From: Leptobacterium_A meishanense
GTDB lineage: Bacteria > Bacteroidota > Bacteroidia > Flavobacteriales > Flavobacteriaceae
Length of the DNA stretch: 64,000 nucleotides
Reading direction: 5' to 3'
Assembly: GCF_037645805.1 (NCBI RefSeq)
Contig: NZ_JBBEXE010000009.1
Coordinates: forward strand, 1 to 64,000
The notes beneath the pieces are model-generated. The model worked only from the letters and a program-made list of their open reading frames with translations. It had not been told where the DNA came from and ran no database searches. The position numbers and the translations under genes were made by a program. Positions 1 through 8,733 of the stretch are shown here, in pieces (the stretch's first letter is position 1; each line of letters begins with the position of its first letter).

Positions 1-1
1 G

Positions 2-778
2 AATACTATAGCAAAAGCATTAGGGCTTGTATTTAAACGTATTCAGTTCACCCCGGATTTGATGCCAAGTGATATTTTAGGAAGTGAGATATTAGATCAA
101 AACCGTGAATTTAAGTTTATAAAAGGTCCTGTCTTTGCCAATATTATTCTAGCAGATGAAATAAACAGGACGCCGCCCAAAACCCAATCAGCACTTCTGG
201 AAGCTATGCAAGAGCGTGCCGTTACCATTGCGGGACATCATTACGAACTTGATTTGCCTTATTTTGTATTGGCTACTCAAAACCCTATAGAGCAAGAAGG
301 CACCTATCCACTTCCTGAAGCTCAACTGGACCGTTTTATGTTTGCGATAGAATTAAATTACCCTTCATACGAAGAAGAAATAGAGGTAGTTAAAACAACA
401 ACTTCTGATAGTGAAGCTTCCATAAAACCATTATTTAATGCACAGGAAATCATTGCCATTCAGCAACTCATAAAGAGAATCCCGGTAGCTGATAATGTCA
501 TTGAATATGCAGTTTCACTGGTGGGTAAAACAAGGCCAAAAGGTTCTTTAGCTACGGAGCTAGTGAATCAATATGTAGACTGGGGAGCAGGCCCTAGAGC
601 TTCACAGAACCTCATATTAGGAGCAAAAGCCCATGCTGCAATTCATGGGAAATATTCACCTGACATAGAAGATGTAAAGGCGATTGCTCCCGGTATATTA
701 AGGCATCGTGTTATTAAAAATTACAAAGCAGAGGCGGAAGGCATCACGATAGATACAATTATCCAAAAACTTCTATAA
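2..778 (+). CDS. MoxR-family AAA+ ATPase, 5'-truncated
   Basis: The open frame runs in from the left edge; 258 residues are visible and the N-terminus with Walker A lies outside the window. The visible part carries the MoxR signatures: an FKRIQFTPDLMPSD stretch, the Walker B segment ILADEINR near residues 50-57, a TQNPIEQEGTYPLPEAQLDRF sensor region near residues 90-110, and the C-terminal AAA lid. MoxR ATPases act as chaperone-like ATPases, often with DUF58/VWA partners encoded next door, which would have to lie upstream of this window. An internal start at 59 would cut the ATPase core, so the truncated reading is preferred. Confidence 0.93.
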   Translation, partial: NTIAKALGLVFKRIQFTPDLMPSDILGSEILDQNREFKFIKGPVFANIILADEINRTPPKTQSALLEAMQERAVTIAGHHYELDLPYFVLATQNPIEQEGTYPLPEAQLDRFMFAIELNYPSYEEEIEVVKTTTSDSEASIKPLFNAQEIIAIQQLIKRIPVADNVIEYAVSLVGKTRPKGSLATELVNQYVDWGAGPRASQNLILGAKAHAAIHGKYSPDIEDVKAIAPGILRHRVIKNYKAEAEGITIDTIIQKLL

Positions 779-930
779 ACGCTACTGTAAGCTAGGAATA
801 GTTTATATAAATCATTCTTTTTACCAGATTAACAAAAAAAGCAGTATAAATTAAGAATATCCTATTTTTGAGTGTTAAAAATAATATTTCATTGAATTAT
901 TTTTATAAAAAGATTTGTTCTTTTAAAAAC

Positions 931-961
931 TTTAAACTGTCGTGCTATTTTTATAATTTTG
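931..961 (+). promoter_or_regulatory. Bacteroidota-type promoter of aconitase gene
   Basis: TTTA at 931-934, a 19-base spacer and TAATTTTG at 954-961 match the Bacteroidota sigma-A pattern TTTG-N19-TAnnTTTG with one mismatch. The start codon is 29 bases downstream. The rest of 779-930 is AT-rich with no other feature seen. Confidence 0.65.
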
Positions 962-990
962 CAATGCTTTCAAACTAAAAACAGATTTTT

Positions 991-3258
991 ATGGCCTTTG
1001 ACATCGAAATGATCAAAAAAGTTTACAGCCAATTTCCTAAAAAAGTAGATAAAGCAAGAAAATTAGTTGATAAACCATTAACATTATCGGAAAAAATATT
1101 ATATGCCCATCTTTGGGATGAGATGCCCTCGAAACCATATATCAGGGGAAAAGATTATGTAGAATTTGCTCCGGACAGAATTGCTTGTCAGGATGCAACA
1201 GCACAAATGGCCCTACTTCAATTTATGCATGCAGGAAAACCAAAAGTAGCTGTACCAACTACGGTACACTGTGACCACCTTATACAAGCAAAAGTAGGAG
1301 CTGAGGTAGATCTTAAAAGAGCCAATCAAAACAGCAACGAAGTATTTGACTTTCTAGAGTCAGTATCCAATAAATATGGAATAGGTTTTTGGAAACCGGG
1401 AGCCGGAATTATTCACCAAGTAGTGCTTGAAAACTATGCTTTTCCGGGAGGTATGATGATAGGTACCGATTCCCATACAGTAAATGCAGGAGGGTTAGGA
1501 ATGGTAGCCGTGGGTGTTGGAGGTGCAGATGCTGTTGATGTAATGGCTGGGATGCCGTGGGAGTTGAAATTTCCGAAACTGATAGGTGTAAAGCTTACAG
1601 GAAAGCTTTCAGGTTGGACAGCACCTAAAGATGTTATACTCAAGGTAGCAGGTATCTTAACTGTTAAGGGAGGAACCGGAGCCATCATTGAATATTTTGG
1701 AGAAGGCGCTAAATCGATGTCATGTACCGGAAAAGGAACTATATGTAATATGGGAGCAGAAGTAGGTGCGACCACCTCTACATTTGGATATGATGAGTCT
1801 ATGGAACGGTATCTTCGCTCAACAGATAGGGCTGATGTAGCTGATGCAGCCAATGAAATAAAAGAGTATTTGACGGCAGACCCTGAGGTATATGAAAATC
1901 CTGAACAGTACTTCGATCAATTAATAGAGATTAATTTATCAGAATTAGAACCACATTTGAATGGGCCATTTACACCTGATTTGGCAACACCAATATCTGA
2001 AATGAAAGAAGCTGCGAAGAAGAATGATTGGCCTTTAAATGTAGAATATGGTTTGATAGGTTCGTGTACCAATTCATCATACGAAGATATTTCAAGAGCT
2101 GCTTCATTGGCCAAACAGGTTGCTGATAAAAAACTGAAGACAAAATCAAACTTTACAATCACTCCAGGTTCAGAACAAGTCCGATATACGATTGAACGTG
2201 ATGGTTTTATTGAAACCTTTAATAAAATTGGAGCTACTGTTTTTGCAAACGCATGTGGCCCATGTATAGGTATGTGGGATAGAGAAGGAGCTGAAAAACA
2301 AGAACGTAATACGATTGTACATTCCTTTAACAGAAACTTTGCAAAACGTGCAGATGGAAACCCGAATACAATGGCTTTTGTAGGTTCTCCGGAATTAGTA
2401 ACAGCTATAGCAATTTCGGGAAGACTGGATTTTAACCCGATTACTGATACCCTTATTAATGAAGAGGGAGAAGAAGTAAAATTGGATGAACCTAGAGGTT
2501 ATGAATTACCACCTGAAGGTTTTGCTGTAGAAGATGCAGGATATATAGGACCTAAAGAAGATGGAAGTGATGTAGAAGTTGTTGTTAAGCCCGACTCAGA
2601 ACGGTTACAATTATTAGAACCCTTTGAACCGTGGGACGGCAAAAATATTATGGGGGCAAGACTGCTTATTAAGGCTCATGGAAAATGTACAACTGATCAT
2701 ATTTCCATGGCAGGACCATGGTTACGTTTCAGGGGGCATTTAGATAATATTTCTAACAATTGTTTGATAGGTGCTGTGAATGCGTTTAATATGAAGACCA
2801 ATTTTATTAAAAACCAACTTACAGGAGAATACGGCGGTGTTCCTGATACGCAACGCGTATATAAATCAGCAGGGGTGCCGACAGTTGTAGTTGGTGACCA
2901 CAATTATGGAGAAGGTTCTTCCAGAGAGCATGCGGCTATGGAACCAAGGCACTTAGGAGTGAAAGTAGTATTGGTAAAATCGTTTGCACGTATTCACGAA
3001 ACTAACTTGAAAAAGCAGGGGATGCTTGGCATCACTTTTGCTAATGAAAAAGATTATGACCTTATTCAAGAAGACGACACCTTCAATTTTGTTGATTTGG
3101 CAGAATTTGCCCCGGAGAAACAATTGACTATAGAATTGGTACATAGTGATGGTTCAAAAGACATGATAAAAGCAAACCATTCTTATAATACAACGCAGAT
3201 AAGGTGGTATAAGGCCGGCTCAGCATTAAACCTTATTAAGGCACAAAATAACGGCTAG
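991..3258 (+). CDS. acn: Aconitate hydratase
   Basis: This 755-residue enzyme interconverts citrate and isocitrate in the TCA cycle. The three cysteines that bind the [4Fe-4S] cluster are visible: C359 in GSCTNSSYED and C422 and C425 in ANACGPCIGMWD. The substrate-binding GTDSHT motif is near residue 158 and the C-terminal swivel domain contains GEGSSREHAAMEPR. The length and early motifs resemble the mitochondrial-type aconitase (AcnA-like, about 750 residues) common in Bacteroidota. It stands alone, with its own promoter and a terminator after the stop. The start ATG follows the promoter at a normal distance. Confidence 0.97.
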   Translation: MAFDIEMIKKVYSQFPKKVDKARKLVDKPLTLSEKILYAHLWDEMPSKPYIRGKDYVEFAPDRIACQDATAQMALLQFMHAGKPKVAVPTTVHCDHLIQAKVGAEVDLKRANQNSNEVFDFLESVSNKYGIGFWKPGAGIIHQVVLENYAFPGGMMIGTDSHTVNAGGLGMVAVGVGGADAVDVMAGMPWELKFPKLIGVKLTGKLSGWTAPKDVILKVAGILTVKGGTGAIIEYFGEGAKSMSCTGKGTICNMGAEVGATTSTFGYDESMERYLRSTDRADVADAANEIKEYLTADPEVYENPEQYFDQLIEINLSELEPHLNGPFTPDLATPISEMKEAAKKNDWPLNVEYGLIGSCTNSSYEDISRAASLAKQVADKKLKTKSNFTITPGSEQVRYTIERDGFIETFNKIGATVFANACGPCIGMWDREGAEKQERNTIVHSFNRNFAKRADGNPNTMAFVGSPELVTAIAISGRLDFNPITDTLINEEGEEVKLDEPRGYELPPEGFAVEDAGYIGPKEDGSDVEVVVKPDSERLQLLEPFEPWDGKNIMGARLLIKAHGKCTTDHISMAGPWLRFRGHLDNISNNCLIGAVNAFNMKTNFIKNQLTGEYGGVPDTQRVYKSAGVPTVVVGDHNYGEGSSREHAAMEPRHLGVKVVLVKSFARIHETNLKKQGMLGITFANEKDYDLIQEDDTFNFVDLAEFAPEKQLTIELVHSDGSKDMIKANHSYNTTQIRWYKAGSALNLIKAQNNG

Positions 3259-3277
3259 GCAAAAATCAGATATATTG

Positions 3278-3310
3278 AAAAGCTCTTGATTTCCAAGAGC
3301 TTTTTATTTT
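3278..3310 (+). terminator. Rho-independent terminator after aconitase gene
   Basis: A perfect 10-bp stem (AAAGCTCTTG and its complement) with a short loop is followed by a T-rich run, 19 bases after the acn stop codon. Confidence 0.8.
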
Positions 3311-3383
3311 ACCAGTTATAAAATATATTGATATGATAAAACTAGATTAATTAGTAGCTTTGGCCAACCCAATATCACTTTAA

Positions 3384-3941
3384 ATGAAAATTACCAGGAA
3401 ATCGATATATAACCTATTAGTCATCTTAATCATACTGGCATTTTTTGTTACACCTTTAGGAGATCAAAGTAAAATACTTTTAAATAGAATATTTGCATCT
3501 AGCCCTTATGTGATTGAAGAGGTTCAACGAAAACCTATCTCCGATTTTGATTGGAAACTGAAAGATGATGATTGGAATTTTTTCAACTTTGAGGTTTCCA
3601 AAGGGAATGTAATATTTGTGCATTTTTGGGCTTCATGGCAAATCCCGTCAATTGCAGAGTTGCATAGTATTCAAAAGCTATATGATAACTACAAAGAACA
3701 AGTTGACTTTTATATTATTACCAATGAAGAAAAAGAGCCTGTAGAAACCTTTATGAAAGAAAAAAAGTATACATTCCCGGTCACTTATCTTATCATAGGA
3801 GAGAAAATGCCTTTTAATGCAGAAAAAATCCCATCTACGTATATCCTTGATAAAGAAGGAGATATTGCTGTAGAAAAGAAAGGAATAGCCAATTGGAACA
3901 GTAATACTGTAAAAGAATTATTAGACAACTTAATAGAATAG
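3384..3941 (+). CDS. Thioredoxin-fold membrane-anchored protein lacking CXXC
   Basis: This 185-residue protein has an N-terminal hydrophobic segment (about residues 9-25) followed by a TlpA/ResA-like thioredoxin domain. The usual WCxxC active site reads WASWQIPS (residues 82-89), so both catalytic cysteines are replaced (Q86 and S89). The rest of the fold is kept, including the cis-proline region KIPSTYILDKEG. It is followed by a paralogue with an intact active site (start at 4004), so this copy looks like a non-redox tandem duplicate. It cannot do disulfide chemistry by the normal mechanism. A binding or regulatory role is inference. Confidence 0.8.
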   Translation: MKITRKSIYNLLVILIILAFFVTPLGDQSKILLNRIFASSPYVIEEVQRKPISDFDWKLKDDDWNFFNFEVSKGNVIFVHFWASWQIPSIAELHSIQKLYDNYKEQVDFYIITNEEKEPVETFMKEKKYTFPVTYLIIGEKMPFNAEKIPSTYILDKEGDIAVEKKGIANWNSNTVKELLDNLIE

Positions 3942-4003
3942 TGCCATTCGTTATGTTAGAAATGAGTTATATGTTCGACTAATGTAAGGTATCACAATAA
4001 AAT

Positions 4004-4570
4004 ATGAAGATTACGAAAAATCAAGTTTCAAATTTGGCATTGTTAGTTTTTATTGGAGTTTTTATGTTTACTCCGATAGGAACTACTATTAAGATATGGG
4101 TAAACAAAGCAATTGCATTTAGCCCTTCAGTTATCAAAGAAGAAAAAAGAAGAGAATTAAAAACATATGAATGGAAATTGAGAAATATTCAAAATGAGAA
4201 GGAGTTACTAGATTTTTCTAAAGTTGAAGGGAAAGTTGTATTAATAAACTTTTGGGCTACATGGTGTCCACCATGCATAGCGGAAATGCCAAGTTTACAA
4301 TCATTATATGATGATTACCAGGAAGAGGTAGTTTTTTTATTTGTTACTTTTGAAGATGTAGAGAAAGTGGAACCTTTTTTAACAAAAAGACAATACAATT
4401 TTCCAGTATACCAACCTGTAACAAAAATCCCAAGAAAGTTGCGCTCCAGAAGCATCCCTGCTACCTATCTGATAGACAAAGAAGGAAAGATTGTGATTGA
4501 TAAGAAAGGGCCCGCAGATTGGAATAGTAGTAAAGTACGAAAGCAAATAGACGAGCTTCTTTCGAAATGA
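4004..4570 (+). CDS. TlpA/ResA-like thiol-disulfide oxidoreductase
   Basis: This 188-residue protein has an N-terminal membrane anchor (about residues 9-26) and a periplasm-facing thioredoxin domain. The active site is NFWATWCPPC with C88 and C91, and the cis-proline segment is SIPATYLIDKEG. Proteins of this type reduce or isomerise disulfides in the cell envelope, often for cytochrome c maturation, but no cytochrome gene is nearby. It shares its first residues, anchor and overall layout with the preceding gene, which points to tandem duplication. The gene ends just before convergent tRNA genes. Confidence 0.88.
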   Translation: MKITKNQVSNLALLVFIGVFMFTPIGTTIKIWVNKAIAFSPSVIKEEKRRELKTYEWKLRNIQNEKELLDFSKVEGKVVLINFWATWCPPCIAEMPSLQSLYDDYQEEVVFLFVTFEDVEKVEPFLTKRQYNFPVYQPVTKIPRKLRSRSIPATYLIDKEGKIVIDKKGPADWNSSKVRKQIDELLSK

Positions 4571-4626
4571 TTATATCATTTCTTTTCCGGTTTACAAAGC
4601 TTTTATTAGGATAATAAGGAATTTTG

Positions 4627-4710
4627 TGCCCACGACTGGATTCGAACCAGCACGTCCTTTCGAACACCACCCCCTCAAGATGGCGTGTCTACCAATTTCA
4701 CCACGTGGGC
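4627..4710 (-). tRNA. tRNA-Leu (GAG)
   Basis: The 84-nt reverse-strand sequence folds as a class II tRNA. The acceptor stem is GCCCACG/CGTGGGC with discriminator A, the anticodon stem-loop is CCATC-TTGAGGG-GGTGG with anticodon GAG, the variable arm is long, and a GGTTCGAATCC T-arm is present. The 3' CCA is not encoded. Confidence 0.95.
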
Positions 4711-4729
4711 CAATGCAGAAAGATTAATG

Positions 4730-4802
4730 TGACCTGGCTGGGGCTCGAACCCAGGACCCTCTCCTTAAAAGGGAGATGCTCTACCAACTGAGCTACCAGG
4801 TC
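4730..4802 (-). tRNA. tRNA-Lys (TTT), copy 1
   Basis: This is a 73-nt class I tRNA on the reverse strand. The acceptor stem is GACCTGG/CCAGGTC, the anticodon stem-loop is TCTCC-CTTTTAA-GGAGA with anticodon TTT, and the T-arm is GGTTCGAGCCC. CCA is not encoded. It is identical to the copy at 4887-4959. Confidence 0.96.
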
Positions 4803-4886
4803 TTAAAAATCACTAATTAGACTATAAAGTTTTAGCCAAACAACTCAATAATAAATCTGATATATTTTAGGATTTATTAAAAGAAG

Positions 4887-4959
4887 TGACCTGGCTGGGG
4901 CTCGAACCCAGGACCCTCTCCTTAAAAGGGAGATGCTCTACCAACTGAGCTACCAGGTC
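4887..4959 (-). tRNA. tRNA-Lys (TTT), copy 2
   Basis: This is identical over all 73 nt to the copy at 4730-4802, in the same orientation, with 84 bases between them. The transcription order is Lys, Lys, Leu. Confidence 0.96.
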
Positions 4960-5007
4960 TGACATAACTATGATTGCTTAATGCGGGTGCAAATATAACA
5001 TCATTAA

Positions 5008-5040
5008 TTTATTTTTCAAGGGTATTTTAGCATAAATTTG
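5008..5040 (+). promoter_or_regulatory. Bacteroidota-type promoter of shikimate kinase gene
   Basis: An exact TAnnTTTG element (TAAATTTG, 5033-5040) is preceded at 21 bases by TTTA (5008-5011). The start codon is 32 bases downstream. Confidence 0.6.
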
Positions 5041-5072
5041 TTTTTTGAATCTTGACGAAATAAATTGATTTT

Positions 5073-5582
5073 ATGATAGTATTAATCGGGTATATGGGTA
5101 GTGGAAAAACAGTCATTGGCAAGCTACTTTCAGAAAAATTCCAACTTCCTTTTATTGATTTGGATGATTACATTACATCAAATGAAGGGATGTCTATTAG
5201 TCAATTATTTAAAGAAAAAGGAGAAATTTATTTTAGAAAGCAAGAGTACGGTGCCTTGAAAAAAATATTAGCTTCAGAAGCCAATGTAATATTGTCTGTT
5301 GGAGGAGGAACACCATGCTATGGAAAGAATATGGAAATGATTTTAGACAAAACAAAGAATGTGTTTTACCTTAAGGCATCTGTAGATACGCTTGTAAATA
5401 GGTTGACACATGAGAAAGAAGAGCGGCCATTAATTAAAAACATAAAAACTAATGAACTTGCTGAGTTTATAACGAAACATTTGTTTGAGAGAGGGTTTTT
5501 CTATCTTCAGGCGCATCATATTATAAATGTTGATGACGTATCAACTAAAAAAGTTGTTGAAGCCATACGAAGGCTATTGTAA
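5073..5582 (+). CDS. aroK: Shikimate kinase
   Basis: This 169-residue enzyme phosphorylates shikimate in the chorismate pathway. Visible motifs are Walker A GYMGSGKT (residues 6-13), the substrate motif DLDDYI (about 31-36), FRKQE, the shikimate-binding GGGTPC, and the lid region with REERPL-like EKEERPL. The length is normal for AroK/AroL. The gene is monocistronic; its end overlaps the end of the convergent phosphoribosyltransferase gene by 9 bp. Confidence 0.95.
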   Translation: MIVLIGYMGSGKTVIGKLLSEKFQLPFIDLDDYITSNEGMSISQLFKEKGEIYFRKQEYGALKKILASEANVILSVGGGTPCYGKNMEMILDKTKNVFYLKASVDTLVNRLTHEKEERPLIKNIKTNELAEFITKHLFERGFFYLQAHHIINVDDVSTKKVVEAIRRLL

Positions 5583-6080
5583 GTAAACAGCATCTTTATT
5601 ATTCTTGCCAAATGTAACTATGACTTTTTCTTGAAGTGAAGTAGATAATGAAATACCCTTAAAATCAGCTTTTACAGGGAATCGTTTATGGTTTCGATCA
5701 ACCAAAACAGCAGTTTTGAATTTTTTGAGGGGGACATTTAAAAAATGCTTGACAGTATATATCAGAGTGGATCCCGAGTTTAACACATCATCTATTACGA
5801 CTACAGACTTGTGGGAATACATTTCTTCGGGTATGGATGTTGTAATGGAAGAGAGCGGGTTTTCTTTATCAATTTTCACTTCGCATACTATAACTTTTAA
5901 AGGGCTAATCTTTTCAAGGACTTCTCTAATTTTGGAAGTTAAGAAGATTCCTCCGGGAGCAATCCCTGCCAAGACGATCTCATTATCATCCACAAAAGTT
6001 TCATAGATTTGATAGGCGATGCGTTTTATTTTGTGGGCAATTTCATCATGTGCAAGAATCTGATTTTTTGTAACAGTCAT
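5574..6080 (-). CDS. Type I phosphoribosyltransferase (PyrR-like)
   Basis: The PRPP-binding signature VVVIDDVLNSGST is clear, with a GIAPGGIFLTSKI hydrophobic loop upstream, so this is a type I PRTase of the PyrR or hypoxanthine PRTase kind. The start at 6080 (MTVTKNQ, 168 residues) is preferred; an upstream ATG at 6122 would overlap the preceding methyltransferase gene. It is the last gene of a likely three-gene operon (S4 protein, methyltransferase, PRTase). The base substrate cannot be told from the sequence. Confidence 0.85.
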   Translation of the reverse strand: MTVTKNQILAHDEIAHKIKRIAYQIYETFVDDNEIVLAGIAPGGIFLTSKIREVLEKISPLKVIVCEVKIDKENPLSSITTSIPEEMYSHKSVVVIDDVLNSGSTLIYTVKHFLNVPLKKFKTAVLVDRNHKRFPVKADFKGISLSTSLQEKVIVTFGKNNKDAVYLQ

Positions 6081-6081
6081 A

Positions 6082-6663
6082 TTACTTTTTTTCAAAGATA
6101 AAAAAGAGTTCATTATCTTCACGGGGTTTGATTGAATTATAACAAGTTTCTAGCTTATGAATATTAAAATAGGGACTGAAGCATGACTTATATTCATCTA
6201 TGCTCCCTCCGAAAGGAGGCCCTTTTTCTGTTAATGGAAAATTGAACAAAACACCGGCAATTATTCCTTTTTCATTTAGCAACGTTGCTGCTTTTTTTGC
6301 ATAAGCACTTCTTTGTTCCGGTAATAATGCACAGAAAAATGTCTGTTCTATGATAAGATCATATTTTTCTTGGTGGTTAAAAAAATCATCCTTTATAATT
6401 TGTGTATCAGGAAACGAAGGGTTTTGATTTTTAAAATTTTCTAATGGATGTTTAGCTATATCTAAAAGAAAAGTATTTTTAAAACCACTGTTGAATGCAT
6501 ATACAGCCTCATAACCATTGCCTCCTCCTGGTAAGAGAATTTTGGTGTTTTTATTGTGGATTTGATCTAGGTATTCTTTTATAGGAGTGCTCACGTAGCC
6601 AATATCCCATTTTGTCGACTTATTTTGATAACGATTCTCCCAATACTCCTTATTCAGTTTCAT
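6082..6663 (-). CDS. SAM-dependent methyltransferase, thiopurine methyltransferase-like
   Basis: This 193-residue class I methyltransferase begins YWENRYQNKSTKWDIG, the TPMT-family N-terminus. The SAM motif LLPGGGNGYEAVY is near residues 44-56 and LLDIAKHPLENF follows. Family members methylate small thiol, halide or arsenic-type substrates; the substrate here is unknown. It overlaps the upstream S4 gene by 14 bp and lies 1 base before the preferred PRTase start, indicating translational coupling. Confidence 0.83.
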   Translation of the reverse strand: MKLNKEYWENRYQNKSTKWDIGYVSTPIKEYLDQIHNKNTKILLPGGGNGYEAVYAFNSGFKNTFLLDIAKHPLENFKNQNPSFPDTQIIKDDFFNHQEKYDLIIEQTFFCALLPEQRSAYAKKAATLLNEKGIIAGVLFNFPLTEKGPPFGGSIDEYKSCFSPYFNIHKLETCYNSIKPREDNELFFIFEKK

Positions 6664-7051
6664 TTAATGATTGTATATTTCCGGTGTAATCATCGATATC
6701 TCTTCGATCTTTTTTTGTAGGCCTGCCTTCCCCTTTTTTACGGTAATATTTTTTGGCATACCGCAATTGTTCTACGTGCCCAAAAACATCCTTTGGAGTA
6801 GTATCAACCCGATATAAATCAACCAATTTAGCACTCACTCTATTTTCAGGAATTGCTATCACAGTAAGTTGATAGTTAATTTGGTTTTTTCTTAATACTA
6901 TATTGTCAGAAGGAAATACTTCTCGAGAAGGCTTAATTATTTGGTCATTTATTCGCACATGTCCTTTTTTACAAGCTTCTGCAGCCATATTTCTTGTCTT
7001 AAAGTAACGTGTACACCATAAAAACTTATCAATCCGCATGTGATCTATCAA
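6650..7051 (-). CDS. S4-domain RNA-binding protein, Hsp15-like
   Basis: This 133-residue protein has an S4 RNA-binding domain at the N-terminus (MRIDKFLWCTRYFKTRNMA, then KKGHVRINDQIIKPS) and a basic C-terminal tail (RKKGEGRPTKKDRRD). This is the layout of Hsp15/HslR, which binds stalled 50S subunits carrying nascent chain. The true start may be the internal ATG at 7039. An exact reverse-strand TAnnTTTG element (CAAAAATA on the plus strand, 7074-7081) lies just upstream. Confidence 0.85.
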   Translation of the reverse strand: MIDHMRIDKFLWCTRYFKTRNMAAEACKKGHVRINDQIIKPSREVFPSDNIVLRKNQINYQLTVIAIPENRVSAKLVDLYRVDTTPKDVFGHVEQLRYAKKYYRKKGEGRPTKKDRRDIDDYTGNIQSLNETE

Positions 7052-7122
7052 AAATGTTCGTTAATGTTTTAAGCAAAAATAAGAGAAAATTGTATCTTGT
7101 GCGCATTAATATATACTAAGTG

Positions 7123-8022
7123 ATGAAAGTAAGTAAAGCAGGTTTTTTATTGTTGTTTACGTTAATGGTTTTTATTTTTTCCTGTAAAAAAGATGATGAC
7201 TCTAATGAGGAACCGGAAGTTCGGGATTTAGCAGAGGTAGCTATAGAAAATGATGAAGAAATAATAGCATTTTTACAAACTCATTTTTATAATTATGAGG
7301 CATTTCAAAATCCTCCTGCTAATTTTGATTTTAAAATTGTTATTGATACCATAGCAGGAAATAATGAAGATAAAATTCCATTAATTGATCATGTGGTTTC
7401 TAAAACAATTGTATTAAAAGATATAAATGACAATGATGTTCCACACAAACTTTATTACTTAAATGCACGAGAAGGAATAGGGGGGCAACCTACGGTAGCA
7501 GATTCTACCTTTGTAAGGTATGAAGGATTATTATTAGACAAAACCCGTTTTGATAGCTCAAATATTCCCATATGGTTTGATTTACTAGCGAGTATACGAG
7601 GTTTTGCAGAGGGTGTTTCAGAATTTAAGGCGGGAGGAATACCAATAAGCAATCCCGATGGAACGATAGATGTTGAAGGTTTTGGAGTTGGGATGGTTAT
7701 AATGCCCTCGGGACTGGGTTATTTTGCACGTCCACCTACTTTTATAATCCCTTTATACGCACCTCTGATATTCAATATTCAGCTTCTTGCAATGAATGAC
7801 TCAGATCATGATCGTGATGGTATTCTATCTATAGATGAAGATATAGATGGAGATGGAAACCCCACAAATGATGATACCGATGGAGATGGAGTTCCTAATT
7901 ATTTAGATACGGATGACGATGGAGATGGAACGTTAACTATTAATGAATATGATGAAAATAATGACGGTATACCGGACGACTCCGATAGTGACGGCATACC
8001 CGATTATCTTGATAATGAATAA
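7123..8022 (+). CDS. FKBP-type prolyl isomerase lipoprotein with calcium repeats
   Basis: This 299-residue lipoprotein has a signal peptide with lipobox FSC near residue 20. An FKBP-type peptidyl-prolyl isomerase domain covers roughly residues 40-230 (YLNAREGIGG, VRYEGLLLDKTRFDSS, WFDLLASIRGFAEGVSEFKAGG). The C-terminus (about 230-299) is a run of Asp/Asn-rich thrombospondin type-3-like repeats such as DTDGDGVPNYLDTDDDGDG, which bind calcium in known families. It probably acts at the outer membrane. The ATG at 7123 is preferred over the in-frame GTG one codon upstream. Confidence 0.87.
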   Translation: MKVSKAGFLLLFTLMVFIFSCKKDDDSNEEPEVRDLAEVAIENDEEIIAFLQTHFYNYEAFQNPPANFDFKIVIDTIAGNNEDKIPLIDHVVSKTIVLKDINDNDVPHKLYYLNAREGIGGQPTVADSTFVRYEGLLLDKTRFDSSNIPIWFDLLASIRGFAEGVSEFKAGGIPISNPDGTIDVEGFGVGMVIMPSGLGYFARPPTFIIPLYAPLIFNIQLLAMNDSDHDRDGILSIDEDIDGDGNPTNDDTDGDGVPNYLDTDDDGDGTLTINEYDENNDGIPDDSDSDGIPDYLDNE

Positions 8023-8059
8023 TTTAAAAAGCCTCTTTTTTCTATTGAGGCTTTTTAAA
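8023..8059. terminator. Bidirectional terminator
   Basis: A 13-bp perfect stem (TTTAAAAAGCCTC and complement) with an 11-base loop lies between the convergent FKBP and beta-barrel genes. It starts at the FKBP stop and has A-run/T-run flanks usable on both strands. Confidence 0.85.
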
Positions 8060-8064
8060 ATTAG

Positions 8065-8694
8065 TTATAATTTTAAAGAAACACTAAATATAATTTGGGA
8101 AGGTCTGGAATCTACTCTACCTGCCAAGTTGTTATTAATATTTTGGCTTATAAATGCGGCTTCATTATCTGAGAATCCCCTCTCATATCGAACATCTAAC
8201 CCTAAGTTCCCTATTTCTACTAAAGCTCCTATGTTAAGACCTAATGATATATCACTCTCAACATCACTTAAATCAATGTCATCAATATCTAAATCGTTAT
8301 CAAGAATATATTGGAAGGAAGGCCCTGCAAATACACTTAAAGGGCCAATAATTTTATATCCTACCAAAATAGGAAGATCTATTTTTTGAACATCATAATT
8401 TATATTATCATACTGGCTTTTTGTTTTAGTATAAACCAACTCGGGTCTTAAATAAAAACTCAAAAGCTTTATTTTTCCATAAAAACCTACATGATAACCT
8501 GTTTTGGATTCTGAACCTTCAATAATATCTTGTCCAGCATTTGTAATATCTTGGACAGTTAAGTTTCCATTAGAACTATAATTTAAACCTGCTTTTATTC
8601 CGAAAGAATTATTACTTCTTTGCGTTTGAGATAATGCGATAGACCCTATTAAGAGGAATAAAACAAATAATTGTTTTTTTATCATGGTTAACAT
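8065..8694 (-). CDS. PorT-family outer membrane beta-barrel protein
   Basis: This protein of about 206-209 residues has a signal peptide (KKQLFVLFLLIGSIALSQT). The rest is alternating amphipathic strands ending in LSLKL, typical of the small PorT-like 8-stranded barrels of Bacteroidota (FGIKAGLNYS, GYHVGFYGKI, YLRPELVYTK, DLPILVGYKI). Starts at 8694 or 8685 are both possible; the second gives a more compact signal peptide. The function is unknown. Confidence 0.83.
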   Translation of the reverse strand: MLTMIKKQLFVLFLLIGSIALSQTQRSNNSFGIKAGLNYSSNGNLTVQDITNAGQDIIEGSESKTGYHVGFYGKIKLLSFYLRPELVYTKTKSQYDNINYDVQKIDLPILVGYKIIGPLSVFAGPSFQYILDNDLDIDDIDLSDVESDISLGLNIGALVEIGNLGLDVRYERGFSDNEAAFISQNINNNLAGRVDSRPSQIIFSVSLKL

Positions 8695-8733
8695 ATATTT
8701 AGATTGTGCCTTTAAAACGTTTGTTAAGAATAA

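Noticed and set aside
1434..1853. Long open frame antisense to aconitase
   Set aside because: It lies wholly inside acn on the other strand, has composition typical of a frame shadow and has no promoter or family motif.
7801..8019. CRISPR-like or tandem DNA repeat
   Set aside because: The periodic GAT/GAC-rich DNA encodes Asp-rich calcium repeats in the FKBP lipoprotein; there are no spacer-repeat units.
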